Position numbers and translations under genes: made by a program. From Candidatus Hydrogenedentes bacterium UBA2224 (lineage in GTDB: Bacteria; Hydrogenedentota; Hydrogenedentia; Hydrogenedentales; SLHB01), in contig DDYW01000174.1 of NCBI GenBank assembly GCA_002348185.1, forward strand, positions 1 to 15,248: a stretch of DNA of 15,248 nt. Direction: 5' to 3'. The notes under the pieces were generated by a model. It was not told the DNA's origin, did no database searches, and saw only the letters and a program-made list of their open reading frames with translations. Positions 1 through 7,951 of this stretch are shown here, one piece after another (the stretch's first letter is position 1; the number at the start of each line of letters is the position of its first letter).

Positions 1-50
1 CGTTCTTCGTCTTCTTCTCCGGACCGTCTTTCGCGGGGACATTCTTGTCT

Positions 51-124
51 TGTAGCGCAGGCGTCTCGCCTGCATTCTTATCTTCTCGGGACGATCCGGA
101 TGCAGGCGAGACGCCTGCGCTACA
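51..124. repeat. Palindromic interspersed repeat, copy 1 (intact)
   Basis: Two 25-bp arms (51-75 and 100-124) are perfect reverse complements separated by a 24-bp loop. Each arm contains the near-palindromic core GCAGGCGTCTCGCCTGC, so the arms can also fold on themselves. A second copy lies at 14692-14748 with the same left arm and the same 24-bp loop length; about 16 of 24 loop bases match. That shows a dispersed repeat family and not a chance palindrome. It lies about 200 bp past the last gene of the minus-strand operon and could stop or stabilise that transcript (inference). No transposase is nearby. Confidence 0.85.
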
Positions 125-210
125 GGATCCCCGTTCGCATGATTACGTGGCCCCGTGTGCTACAGCAAACCACGCTCTTGTTCGACCCCTTCACAATCCT
201 TCAGGCTGGC

Positions 211-237
211 ACGTCCATATCGTCCATAACGTCCATT
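211..237. repeat. 9-bp tandem array, three units
   Basis: Three consecutive 9-mers (ACGTCCATA, TCGTCCATA, ACGTCCATT) share the core CGTCCAT. Read on the minus strand this is an ATGGACG-type array, the same unit as the array at 14666-14692. The array lies 86 bp from the palindromic repeat at 51-124, and the two repeat classes are also found together at the right end. It is non-coding as far as can be seen. Confidence 0.7.
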
Positions 238-327
238 TGGATCACCACGCCACCGGCGAGGTGATGCGGGCGTGGGGCGCAACGCACGAGAGGCGCGCGG
301 CGGCCCCCCCAGGCACGGGCGATGGCG

Positions 328-1113
328 TCAATTTGGAGGCGCGGCGGGCGTTCGTTCGCTGAAGACCACATCAACGACATTGCGCAGGTAGTTCTCGTCG
401 GATACGCCGAGCGTGGCCTCTTCGGGGAAGGGCACGAGCGACTTGAAGTAGTCGACGAGCTCGGCGAACAGGGAGGCGCGCGCTTCGGGACTCAACGCGT
501 CTCTGCGCTGAAGGGCGTGCAGGGCCAGTTTGGCCGCTTCGGGCGATACGCGCTGGCGGAGGCGCGCCGCGAGGTGCGGATAATGCTTCAGCGAATTGAA
601 CTTTCCGGGCAGGATGCGTTCGAGGTCGGGCGTGGCAAACGTCTCTTCGCGCACCACGACGGTGTTGGCCGCCAGGTCGCCCAGGCGTTGGGAGCGTTTT
701 GACAAAATGGTCAGGACGCCGCCCACGAAGTACAAAAGCGGAAGCGCATCCACAAAACGCAGGAGATTACGCACCACGATCTGGCTGAATCCCAGGCGCA
801 GCCCCTGAGCGTCAATCACGCGCAGGCGCAGCAGGCGTTTGCCGATGGTCTGCCCGCGCAGGAGCCATTCGGCGGCGATGCGGTAGCCGGTGAACAGGGC
901 GTAGAGCGCCACCGCGAACAGCCCGGCCATGAGATCGCCCTGGAAGGGTATGAGCACCGACACGAGCGTCGACAGGACGAACGCCGCGAACGCGAGACAC
1001 GCCGAATCGACCAGCCACGCCAGAAACCGCGAAACCGGGCCGGCCAGAATCAGTCCGAATTCCACGCCTTCCGGGGTTCGGATCACCATTCTCTGGGTTG
1101 TCTGGCGGCTCAT
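328..1113 (-). CDS. RDD family membrane protein (operon-terminal)
   Basis: This 261-residue protein has an RDD domain. The family's Arg and Asp lie in RFLAWLVDSACL (R29, D36), followed by a hydrophobic hairpin (about 35-80), the signature GQTIGKRLLRLRV (88-99), and the closing RNLLRFVDALPL...SQRLGDLAANTVVV (115-154). About 105 residues of mostly soluble, charged sequence follow, a C-terminal extension beyond the usual RDD core. The start is ATG at 1113: it overlaps the SpoIIM stop as ATGA and is preceded by AGGGA at 4-bp spacing. An open frame continues further upstream but only as a shadow of SpoIIM. RDD proteins are poorly understood; some have been reported to transport cations, and many sit beside SpoIIM and MoxR genes. 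The role here is unknown, probably a membrane partner of the MoxR cluster. It is the last gene of the operon. Confidence 0.9.
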   Translation of the reverse strand: MSRQTTQRMVIRTPEGVEFGLILAGPVSRFLAWLVDSACLAFAAFVLSTLVSVLIPFQGDLMAGLFAVALYALFTGYRIAAEWLLRGQTIGKRLLRLRVIDAQGLRLGFSQIVVRNLLRFVDALPLLYFVGGVLTILSKRSQRLGDLAANTVVVREETFATPDLERILPGKFNSLKHYPHLAARLRQRVSPEAAKLALHALQRRDALSPEARASLFAELVDYFKSLVPFPEEATLGVSDENYLRNVVDVVFSERTPAAPPN

Positions 1114-2156
1114 GGCGTCCCTGATGCCCCGGCGGGGCCGGTTTCCGTGGGGTTCTCCGTCCGGCCCGAATAGAACAGGTACAGGAAAAGCAACACCAGC
1201 TCGGTGGCCCCAAACCCGATTTTGATCCAGAAGGGCACGACAAAATGGTACTGCGACAGATAGGCCTCGACAAATCCCGCCCAGACGAGCAGGAGCGTCA
1301 CGCAGCCCACGAGCGTGACGAGGTCGGGTCCGATGGCGCGCATGCGCTCCCGGAGCGGGTCGCGGGTGGCCCAGCCAATCAGCGCCCGGGCGAGCACGAA
1401 GCCGGCCTGTCCCGCGATCAGGATGGCGGGGATCTCGGTTGCGCCGTGGGGGAACAGCCACCCCGCCAGAAACACGCCTTCGCCCGCGCGGACGTAGTCC
1501 ATGCACACCGCGCCGAGTAAAACGCCGTTTCCGAACAGCACCGCGATGGTACCGAGGCCCCAGGTAATTCCAAGGGCCATGGTGACGTAGGAGACGCGGG
1601 TGTTGTTGATGATGTAGAAGGCCGTGCCCCGGGCCTTCCTGCCGGCGAGCGGGTCGAAGCCTTCCTCGTTCGCCCGCTCGTACAGTTCGCGCTCCTCCTC
1701 GATCCGTTCGGCGGGATCGAGCTGGAGGTGGGCGTACGGCAGGAGGGTACGTTTGGCCTCGGGATTGATTACGAAGACGCTTCCGAGCAGACAGCCGAGC
1801 ATCGTGATGCCGAGCGAAAGATAGAACGCGCCCGCGTGGCGCCGGAACGTCTGGGGCACGACATTGCGCAACCAGTGCCAGAGCCGGAGCTGGTGCGGCC
1901 GCTTCCGCGTCTCATGGATCTCGCCGTAGGCCCGGGCGACCAGGGATTCGAGGTAGTGCAGCAGTTCGGGTTCGGCGCCGTAGGTGCCGAGTTTGACCAG
2001 GTCGCTCGATGCGCGCTGATACAGGTAGTGGAACCGGCGCGCGGTGGCCATGTTGAACCGGTAGGCGGCTTCGTTGGCGAGGCGGTCGAGGAACCGTTCC
2101 AGCTCGTTCCAGCGGGGCCGTTCCTCGGTGATGAACCGTTCCAGATCGATGATCAC
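1110..2156 (-). CDS. SpoIIM/DUF95 family integral membrane protein
   Basis: This is a 348-residue polytopic protein. The N-terminal soluble helical part (1-100) begins with the family-like FITEERPRWNELERFLDRL (8-26). About five to six membrane segments follow (about 110-130, 188-218, 240-260, 277-297, 310-330). The diagnostic family motif is PHGATEIPAILIAGQAG (236-252). The start is GTG at 2156, whose GTGA overlaps the DUF58 stop, with GAGG 8 bp upstream; the longer frame upstream is DUF58 in another register. In Bacillus, SpoIIM belongs to the SpoIID-SpoIIM-SpoIIP engulfment complex. Outside spore formers the family is typically found with MoxR, DUF58 and RDD genes, as here. Sporulation is not implied. 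It ends in an ATGA overlap with the RDD gene. A role as a membrane scaffold or transporter-like subunit of the cluster is an inference. Confidence 0.9.
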   Translation of the reverse strand: MIIDLERFITEERPRWNELERFLDRLANEAAYRFNMATARRFHYLYQRASSDLVKLGTYGAEPELLHYLESLVARAYGEIHETRKRPHQLRLWHWLRNVVPQTFRRHAGAFYLSLGITMLGCLLGSVFVINPEAKRTLLPYAHLQLDPAERIEEERELYERANEEGFDPLAGRKARGTAFYIINNTRVSYVTMALGITWGLGTIAVLFGNGVLLGAVCMDYVRAGEGVFLAGWLFPHGATEIPAILIAGQAGFVLARALIGWATRDPLRERMRAIGPDLVTLVGCVTLLLVWAGFVEAYLSQYHFVVPFWIKIGFGATELVLLFLYLFYSGRTENPTETGPAGASGTP

Positions 2157-3550
2157 AGCGCTTGCCTCTGTTTGACGCTCAGGTATTGGGTGACGAGTTC
2201 CGTGCACAGGTGTTCGTTGGCGACGAGATGGAGCGAGGCGCCCCGCCGGTGGAGGCTGCGTTCGAATTCGCGCAGATCGTGCCAGTGCATGTGCCCTGCC
2301 AGCTCCGTGTACAGATCATCGGTTGTGGCGGCGTTGCGCCCGGAGAAGATCGGGCGCACCCCGGGCGGGTTGATCATCATGACCATCACGAGGTGGCGCC
2401 GGCCGATGAGGTCGACCATCCGCAGGAAGCTCTCGGCAAGCACCGGATCGTCCACGTTGGTGAGAAACACCAGCAGGGCGCGACGGGGCATGCGCAGGCG
2501 GATGAACGTGCCCAATTCCTCGAAATCGGGGTTCACCACGCGGGGTTCGAGGGTGTACATGGCATCGCGGCACGCGCTGTAATGGGCTTTGCCGTTCCTG
2601 GCCCGCAGAAACGCGTCGATGCGGTCGCTGTAGACGAGGGAGCCGAAGAGGTCGCCCTGCCGTTCCGCGGCGAGGCCCAGCACCAGGCTGGCAGTCAGAA
2701 AGCGTTCAAGCTGTGTGCGATCGGCGATTTCCCGCGGCAGCTCCGGACGCGGCGGGGTGACCCGCGCGCTCAGACGCGATGCGTCGACAACCACATAGAC
2801 TTCCTGCGTGCGTTCGAGCTGGTACGTTTTGGTGATGGGGTGACCGCGCTTCGCGGTGGCTTTCCAGTGAATGTCTTCGTAGCTGTCGCCGGGCTGGTAT
2901 TCGCGGAGCTTCTCGAATTCACGGCCTTTTCCGATCTGGCGTTGCGCGTGGACGCCCAGCGTGCCGCGGTTGAGAAACAAGGCCGCCAGGTTGCGGCGTT
3001 CCTGCTGGAGGTTCGGGTAGACCCGGATCTCGGTCTGCGTGGGCGACGAACGCCGGAGGGCCCAGAATCCCAGCAGCGAGGACGTCTCGAAGTAGACGGT
3101 GTCGAGACGGTAGTTCCCGCGTTCGAGCGGGGTGCATGGCCACAGGACCTGACTGGCGCCGCCGCCTTCGGGCAGGCGCGTGCGCACGTCTTCCTGGTCG
3201 TACCGGAACGAGCGGGGGAGAGGGACGCCCAGGCGGATGCGGCGAACCCGCCCCGTTTCGTTCCGGATCAGGATCGGGATCGTCCCGTCGCGGCCTTTTG
3301 AGAACCGGACCATGCCGGGACAACTCGCGGAAACCCCGTCGAGACGGTTTAAGGCGAGCAGGGCGTCGAGCGCGGCCAGCGCGACGAAAATCGCGACCAT
3401 GACCCAGGAAAGCGGACCGGCCACCTCTTCCCACCGGCCCAGACCGGGCAGTTCAACGGCCGCGCCGGGTCCAAACGCGATGGCGAGGAACAGAAACGGC
3501 ACGAGCACCACGCCTGCCCAGAAAAGCAGTCTGTCTTGCGGCACGATCAT
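2153..3550 (-). CDS. DUF58 / VWA-like membrane protein, MoxR partner
   Basis: This 465-residue protein has two N-terminal membrane helices (about 8-27 and 47-68), a beta-rich region (75-180), then the DUF58 signature REYQPGDSYEDIHWKATAKRG (216-236) leading into a von Willebrand A-like fold. The first strand is EVYVVVDASRLS (250-261), where D256 and S258 stand for the MIDAS start. The usual D-x-S-x-S is shifted (the fifth position is Leu and the Ser comes one later), so metal binding may be weakened. A later strand, ALLVFLTNVDD (358-368), supplies another MIDAS-like acidic turn. The start is ATG at 3550, overlapping the MoxR stop as ATGA, with a strong AGGAGG somewhat far (13 bp) upstream. DUF58 proteins are the usual VWA-type partners of MoxR ATPases, and the overlap predicts equimolar synthesis. 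It probably works as the membrane-anchored client or adaptor of the ATPase. Confidence 0.92.
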   Translation of the reverse strand: MIVPQDRLLFWAGVVLVPFLFLAIAFGPGAAVELPGLGRWEEVAGPLSWVMVAIFVALAALDALLALNRLDGVSASCPGMVRFSKGRDGTIPILIRNETGRVRRIRLGVPLPRSFRYDQEDVRTRLPEGGGASQVLWPCTPLERGNYRLDTVYFETSSLLGFWALRRSSPTQTEIRVYPNLQQERRNLAALFLNRGTLGVHAQRQIGKGREFEKLREYQPGDSYEDIHWKATAKRGHPITKTYQLERTQEVYVVVDASRLSARVTPPRPELPREIADRTQLERFLTASLVLGLAAERQGDLFGSLVYSDRIDAFLRARNGKAHYSACRDAMYTLEPRVVNPDFEELGTFIRLRMPRRALLVFLTNVDDPVLAESFLRMVDLIGRRHLVMVMMINPPGVRPIFSGRNAATTDDLYTELAGHMHWHDLREFERSLHRRGASLHLVANEHLCTELVTQYLSVKQRQAL

Positions 3551-4512
3551 CGGGGTACCGCGACCTCCTGCAGGATCCGCTGGATCACTTCGCGCACCGT
3601 GAGCTCTTCGATTTCATACTCGGGGCGCAGGATCAGCCGGTGCTCGAGTACCGGGAGGGCCATGTCCTTGATGTCGTCGGGCGTGACGAAATCGCGGCCG
3701 GCCATGGCAGCCTGTACGCGCGCCGTGAGCACCAGGGCCTGCGTGGCGCGCGGACTCGCCCCTACCAGCACGGTTTCGTGGTTGCGTGTGGTTCGCACGA
3801 TGTCGACGATGTACGCCAGCAGCTCGTCGCGCACCGTGACGGTCTGGAGAATTCTGCGCATGCGGGGCAGATCCGCAATCTCGATGACCTTGTGTGCATC
3901 GCCCCGGGCCAGGGCGGCCTCGGGGGCGTCGTCGCCGAGCATACGGCGCGCGAGGTTCATTTCCTCGTCGCGTTCCGGCGCGGCCATGGTGATCTTGAGT
4001 TCGAAACGGTCCTTCTGGGCTTCGGGGAGCGGGTAGGTGCCCTCGTATTCGATGGGATTCTGCGTGGCGAAGACGGTGAACTCGGGCGAGAGGGCGTGGG
4101 TCTCGCGGTCGATGGTGACCGTGCGTTCCTGCATCGCCTGAAGCAGCGAGGATTGCGTCTTTGCGGGGGCGCGGTTGATCTCGTCGGCCAGCAGGAAGGT
4201 GGTGAAGACGGGCCCCTTCACGAGGGTGAACTCGTTGCGCTGAAAGTTGAACACGTTGGTGCCGGTGATGTCGGTGGGCATGAGATCGGGGGTGAACTGA
4301 ATGCGGGCGAAATCGCATCCGAGCACGTGGGCCAGCGTGCGCACCAGGAGGGTTTTGGCGACCCCCGGCACGCCCTCGATCAGGGCGTGACTGTTTGTAA
4401 AAATGGTAATCAGCGCCCGATCGATCACCTCCTGCTGGCCGATGATGATCTTGCCGACTTCGGTTTTTGCCCGCTGCAGCACCGATGCTACTTGCTGTAG
4501 TTCCGCACTCAC
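3547..4512 (-). CDS. MoxR family AAA+ ATPase
   Basis: This is a 321-residue AAA+ protein of usual MoxR length. Walker A is GVPGVAKT (47-54). Walker B is LLADEINRAP (107-116), followed by the typical KTQSSLLQAMQERTVTI. Sensor 1 lies in FATQNPIEYEGTYPLPEAQKDRF (148-170), where the DRF Arg is the usual finger region. The sensor 2 motif is GASPRATQAL (251-260), in a C-terminal lid. The start is GTG at 4512 with GAGGAG 9 bp upstream; it sits 13 bp after the DUF4350 gene and ends in an ATGA overlap with DUF58. MoxR proteins are cytoplasmic chaperone-like ATPases that remodel or mature VWA-domain partners. All catalytic motifs look intact. Among membrane proteins its likely task is ATP-driven assembly or activation of an envelope complex (inference). 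Confidence 0.96.
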   Translation of the reverse strand: MSAELQQVASVLQRAKTEVGKIIIGQQEVIDRALITIFTNSHALIEGVPGVAKTLLVRTLAHVLGCDFARIQFTPDLMPTDITGTNVFNFQRNEFTLVKGPVFTTFLLADEINRAPAKTQSSLLQAMQERTVTIDRETHALSPEFTVFATQNPIEYEGTYPLPEAQKDRFELKITMAAPERDEEMNLARRMLGDDAPEAALARGDAHKVIEIADLPRMRRILQTVTVRDELLAYIVDIVRTTRNHETVLVGASPRATQALVLTARVQAAMAGRDFVTPDDIKDMALPVLEHRLILRPEYEIEELTVREVIQRILQEVAVPR

Positions 4513-4525
4513 TTCCGATGTCTCC

Positions 4526-5857
4526 TCAGGTTTGACGGCCCCGTTGTGACAGGATCGCCGCGATGGCCTTGTATGCTTCGACGGTTTCCGTGCCCGCAGT
4601 CAGCGATTGAGGCGTCCTGGAGGCGAGCGTCTCGGCCGCGCGGAGTTTCTCCGCGTTCCGGGGCGCCCGGCCAAAGGCCTGGCGCCACTCCGCCAGGCAC
4701 ACGCTCAGAATCTCGCGCCGCGGGATGCTGCGTTTCAACAGGTTGGCGAGCCCCGACACGGCGTCGCGGCCCGGCACCTGCGCTACGATGTTCCCTTCGC
4801 CGCGGGATGCGTACCGCGGGATCAAGGGACTGGCGCTCTTCCACACGTAGAGCAGGGCCAGGACGGCCAGGGCCACAAAGAGGCCGTGCATGCGGTACTG
4901 CCGGGCCAGGACCATCACACCCGTGCCCTCCGCGACGCCCAGATGAGTTTCGTCGAAGATCACGTGCCGGTTAGGCCCGACGGTCCAGGCCAGAAACTCC
5001 GGATGGCGCTCTTTCCGCATGGCTTCGTTGCTGAAGGGAAAGGAGTCCGAGATGAATACCATGCTCCCCGGGCCGAATTCGCGTTCGATGGCCACGGGAT
5101 GCCCGTTGGCTTCGTAGAGGACGCGCCACGCGTCGCTGAGATCGCGAAAATAGAGCGCGCTGCGCCACGCGAGGCGCTCCGGAAGGCCGGTCTCGGCCGC
5201 CTTCCGCGTGGCCTCCAGGGGTGTATAGCCGCCGGCGCCGTCGGGTTGGAGGCTGGTATAGGCGAATCCCATGCCCCAGCGTTCTTCCAGCGTCATCCAT
5301 TTCATGTATTCGCGGTCCGGTCCATCTGTATCGTCATCGTTTTCGCCGTTTTCGTCTTTGGCGGTCTCACTCTGGTCGCCGGGGTCGTCAGCAGGGGGCG
5401 CCTCTTCCGAGCCCTCGGTCTCTTCCGTGTCTTCTTCCCGCCTTCGTTCGCGTTCCTCTTCGACCTCCCGCTCGATTTCGTCCCACAAGGCCTCCCCGGC
5501 CTGGGGAGCAAAGGCGATGACCAGACGCCCGCCGCGTGCGGGGATTTCCTCGATGGTCTCAAAGAGGGATTCCGGAAGCTTCGACGCGGGGCGATCGCCG
5601 AGAAACAGGCAGGTGGCGTCCCGGTGGCTGCCGAGCGTACGAAGAGGGGCCAGATTGCGCTCGACACGCACCCCCGGCAAAGCCCGGAGCCCTTCGTAGA
5701 ACGCCCGCGCCCCGAGCGGATCCGCGCGGTACGTGGAATAGGGCGGGTAGTAGGTGCCGGTTTCCGCCCGCATGGCCAGCAGATGAAGCGTCCCGGCGAG
5801 GAAACTCCCCGCCAGAACGAGTCCCAGGGCCGCCAGTGTTTTATTCCGGTTCCACAT
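4526..5857 (-). CDS. DUF4350 domain membrane protein
   Basis: This 443-residue protein has an N-terminal signal-anchor (about 7-28) followed by the DUF4350-type YYPPYSTYRADPLGARAFYEGL (36-57), FLGDRPASKLP (85-95) and GGRLVIAFAP (109-118). A very acidic, low-complexity insert (about 127-182, rich in Glu, Asp and Arg) interrupts the domain before REYMKWMTLEERWGM. FDETHLG (301-307) is the other family landmark, followed by a second membrane helix (about 325-340) and a cytoplasmic C-terminal tail. The fold around DUF4350 resembles GATase-1/ThuA-like ligand-binding domains, but no catalytic triad was identified. The start chosen is ATG at 5857, overlapping the DUF4129 gene by 17 bp, with AGGA about 14 bp upstream. 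A TTG at 5887 would add ten residues and is less likely. DUF4350 genes commonly precede moxR, as here; function is unknown. Confidence 0.88.
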   Translation of the reverse strand: MWNRNKTLAALGLVLAGSFLAGTLHLLAMRAETGTYYPPYSTYRADPLGARAFYEGLRALPGVRVERNLAPLRTLGSHRDATCLFLGDRPASKLPESLFETIEEIPARGGRLVIAFAPQAGEALWDEIEREVEEERERRREEDTEETEGSEEAPPADDPGDQSETAKDENGENDDDTDGPDREYMKWMTLEERWGMGFAYTSLQPDGAGGYTPLEATRKAAETGLPERLAWRSALYFRDLSDAWRVLYEANGHPVAIEREFGPGSMVFISDSFPFSNEAMRKERHPEFLAWTVGPNRHVIFDETHLGVAEGTGVMVLARQYRMHGLFVALAVLALLYVWKSASPLIPRYASRGEGNIVAQVPGRDAVSGLANLLKRSIPRREILSVCLAEWRQAFGRAPRNAEKLRAAETLASRTPQSLTAGTETVEAYKAIAAILSQRGRQT

Positions 5858-7625
5858 AACGTCGCAGCTGTTCCTGAGTTTCGGCAAACTGGCGCACGTC
5901 GGGCGGCGTCACGGGCCGCGTGCCATACCAGACGCTCTCGAATACGCCCATCGTGCCTGTAAAGAGGTCGAGCAAACCCGGTGCGGCATGGGCGCGCCGG
6001 GCGAGTTCGCGTTGATATTCGCGGTTGGACTTGCCCCTGGCGATGCGGATGAAGTTGGTGCGGCCCAGCACGGCCAGGCCGGCCAGAAACAAGGCCCGTA
6101 AGGCCAGGCGGGGCTCGTTTTTGTCGAGCAGCTCGCGCGCCATGGCAAGCCACCCGCTTTCGGGCAGCTCATCGGCGGACACGTTTTCGTCCCGCACGTC
6201 GACTGCCACGGCGTCGGTCTCGGTTTCCCGCTCGCGTTCCCTGCGCCGTGAACGCACGACCAGCACGAACAGCAGGAACACCAGCGCCGCGAGCAGAATG
6301 ATCAGCAGGACGGTCAGCAGAAACCGCGCTCCGCCGAGCCACCCGAATTTGCCGCTCATATCGGGCGGCTCGTCGGGAATCAGCCACCGGAGGTATTCCA
6401 GGACCGTCTTGACAACCTTCCGGAGCGTTTCCAGCAGCCATTTGAAAAAGTCGCGGATGGCGCGGAGAAACGGTCCCGGGGCGGCGTCTTCGGCAGCGTC
6501 ACGGGGCGTTACCCGCGGTTGTCGCCAGCGGTAGATCCCCTGTTCGAGGGTCTCGGTGATGGCGCGATCCAGTTCCCGGGCATCGACCGAGGAGGTCGCG
6601 GGGGACACGGCTTCCGGTGACTCCGTTTCCTGTGCGCAGGCCGGCGCCGGCCCCCGCGACAGCGCAATGCCCGCAAGAAGCGCCAGGCATGCCATGCGAA
6701 TGATGCGCCGGAGCGCTACCCGCAGGTCCGCGCCCGTTTCGCGGGACTCGCTGTAGAAACAGCGCAACACGAAGGCCGCCTTCACGAGGGGATCCATCAG
6801 AAGGTACGCCGCGTCGCCCACGACCACGCTCATCAGCGTGTTGTCGTACAGGAGTCCTGCCCGGAGCGACGTGCTCTGAATTCCGAGAAACATGCGGCCC
6901 AGTTCGGGCAGGATCCCTGTCAGGACCTCGATGTTGATGGTGACCGCAAAGCCCAGCGGACACAACACCAGCAGCCCGAGGCGGAACAGGAGGCTGTACA
7001 GCAGGGTCCACGCTTCGGGGACGGTCAGCGTGATAACGGGCATGAGGCCGAGGTAGAGGGCGAGCGCGGCCACGATCAGCACGGGGCTCAACAGCCAGAC
7101 AATAAAGAAACTCTGGCGCGGCCATTGTTTTGCGTGGTTCCAGGCGCTCCGTGACAGTGCGCGCAGGGTCTGGTGTTCGCCGTCGCCCAGGATGGTGGCG
7201 TTCTGGAGAAACCCGTAGACGTAGAGGAACGGGACGGCCAGCACGAGGGCCGGCGCCAGGACCAGCAGGCCCAGGGCATGGACCAGGGCCTGCGTCGCCG
7301 TCAGATGCACGATGCGGCCCCACGACCATCGCGGCGGGGCCTCTTCGCGCACCCAGGCCAACAGTCCGCGCGCATAGACGGTCTGCCAGGCCTTCATCCA
7401 CACGAAGGCGAGCGCAACGAGCAGGGCGCCGGGGGCGCAGTGGAGGTAGGCGTCGGCGCTGTAGCTCATGTCCGCCCAGTAATACAGGAGCGTCATGACA
7501 AACGGGATCGACCCGAGGTAGTAGGCGACAAGACAAGCGGGCGGGGCGCTGCGCACCAGGTGGAGCGCCTCTTCAATGAGGGCGATGCCGCCACGTTCGA
7601 TGCCGGTCTGTCGATCGAACTTCAC
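5841..7625 (-). CDS. Polytopic membrane domain fused to DUF4129
   Basis: This is a 594-residue protein in two halves. Residues 1-300 contain about five or six hydrophobic segments (about 30-50, 65-80, 112-140, 172-200, 208-235) and no recognised family. Residues 308-331 look like a full secretory signal peptide: basic RRIIR, then hydrophobic MACLALLAGIALS, then PACAQE with an Ala-x-Ala type site. After it come a helical linker with ELDRAITETLEQGIYRWRQP (351-370), a membrane helix (about 433-457), and a C-terminal cytoplasmic DUF4129 domain (about 495-585) with LALRALFLAGLAVLGR, SNREYQRELARR and FESVWYG. The start is GTG at 7625, in a GTGA overlap with the upstream gene and with GGGAG 5 bp before it. 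No Shine-Dalgarno sequence precedes the internal ATG at 6695. DUF4129 proteins normally accompany MoxR/DUF58 clusters; the N-terminal half appears to be a fusion partner. Function is unknown. Confidence 0.88.
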   Translation of the reverse strand: MKFDRQTGIERGGIALIEEALHLVRSAPPACLVAYYLGSIPFVMTLLYYWADMSYSADAYLHCAPGALLVALAFVWMKAWQTVYARGLLAWVREEAPPRWSWGRIVHLTATQALVHALGLLVLAPALVLAVPFLYVYGFLQNATILGDGEHQTLRALSRSAWNHAKQWPRQSFFIVWLLSPVLIVAALALYLGLMPVITLTVPEAWTLLYSLLFRLGLLVLCPLGFAVTINIEVLTGILPELGRMFLGIQSTSLRAGLLYDNTLMSVVVGDAAYLLMDPLVKAAFVLRCFYSESRETGADLRVALRRIIRMACLALLAGIALSRGPAPACAQETESPEAVSPATSSVDARELDRAITETLEQGIYRWRQPRVTPRDAAEDAAPGPFLRAIRDFFKWLLETLRKVVKTVLEYLRWLIPDEPPDMSGKFGWLGGARFLLTVLLIILLAALVFLLFVLVVRSRRRERERETETDAVAVDVRDENVSADELPESGWLAMARELLDKNEPRLALRALFLAGLAVLGRTNFIRIARGKSNREYQRELARRAHAAPGLLDLFTGTMGVFESVWYGTRPVTPPDVRQFAETQEQLRRYVEPE

Positions 7626-7948
7626 AGGTTCTCCCACCACGACGACCGCAGCAGGGTGCCGTCGTGAAACGCCGCGGGTATGGCCGTCAAGGCCCGGCCC
7701 AGTCCGTACACCACCAGCCACAGGATGGCGACGCCCGCGGCGAGCTGGAGGCCTCGCAGCGGCGCGGTCACCAGCGGCCGGCGCGCCGGTTCGGGGGCCA
7801 GCAGCGCCTCCAGGCACGGGGCGCAGACAATCCGGCCGTCATGCTCGGTGATGCACTCGCGGCAGTAGAAGCGGCCGCAGCGGGGGCATTGGGCCGCCGC
7901 TTCGCGCCCGGCGTGGTTGAAACAGCGCTGGTGGATGAGGTCAACCAT
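7622..7948 (-). CDS. Small B-box-like zinc finger membrane protein
   Basis: This 108-residue protein opens with a compact Cys/His cluster: C9 and H12 (CFNH), CPRCGRFYCREC (21-32), H36, and CAPC (42-45). The order C-x2-H, C-x2-C, C-x2-C, H, C-x2-C is that of a B-box type zinc finger binding two metal ions. One membrane helix follows (about 65-84), and the last residues are tryptophan-rich. ATG at 7948 lies 3 bp after the preceding gene's stop, and the end overlaps the DUF4129 gene as GTGA, which supports a real translated gene despite its size. A similar cluster occurs in the 202-residue protein two genes upstream. The likely topology is a cytoplasmic finger anchored to the membrane. A protein-docking role is inferred, not shown. 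Confidence 0.85.
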   Translation of the reverse strand: MVDLIHQRCFNHAGREAAAQCPRCGRFYCRECITEHDGRIVCAPCLEALLAPEPARRPLVTAPLRGLQLAAGVAILWLVVYGLGRALTAIPAAFHDGTLLRSSWWENL

Positions 7949-7951
7949 GGG

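Larger units (their letters stand above)
1..327. other. Non-coding left flank with repeats
   Basis: No convincing gene is seen here. The only long open frame (45-362, plus strand) runs straight through the palindromic repeat and into the end of the RDD gene on the other strand, and its translation resembles no family. The stretch holds a perfect inverted repeat (51-124) and a 9-bp tandem array (211-237). It is the region downstream of the minus-strand operon, so transcription of that operon should end here. No classical hairpin followed by a T-run was found; the 51-124 inverted repeat is the strongest potential RNA stem. Confidence 0.6.
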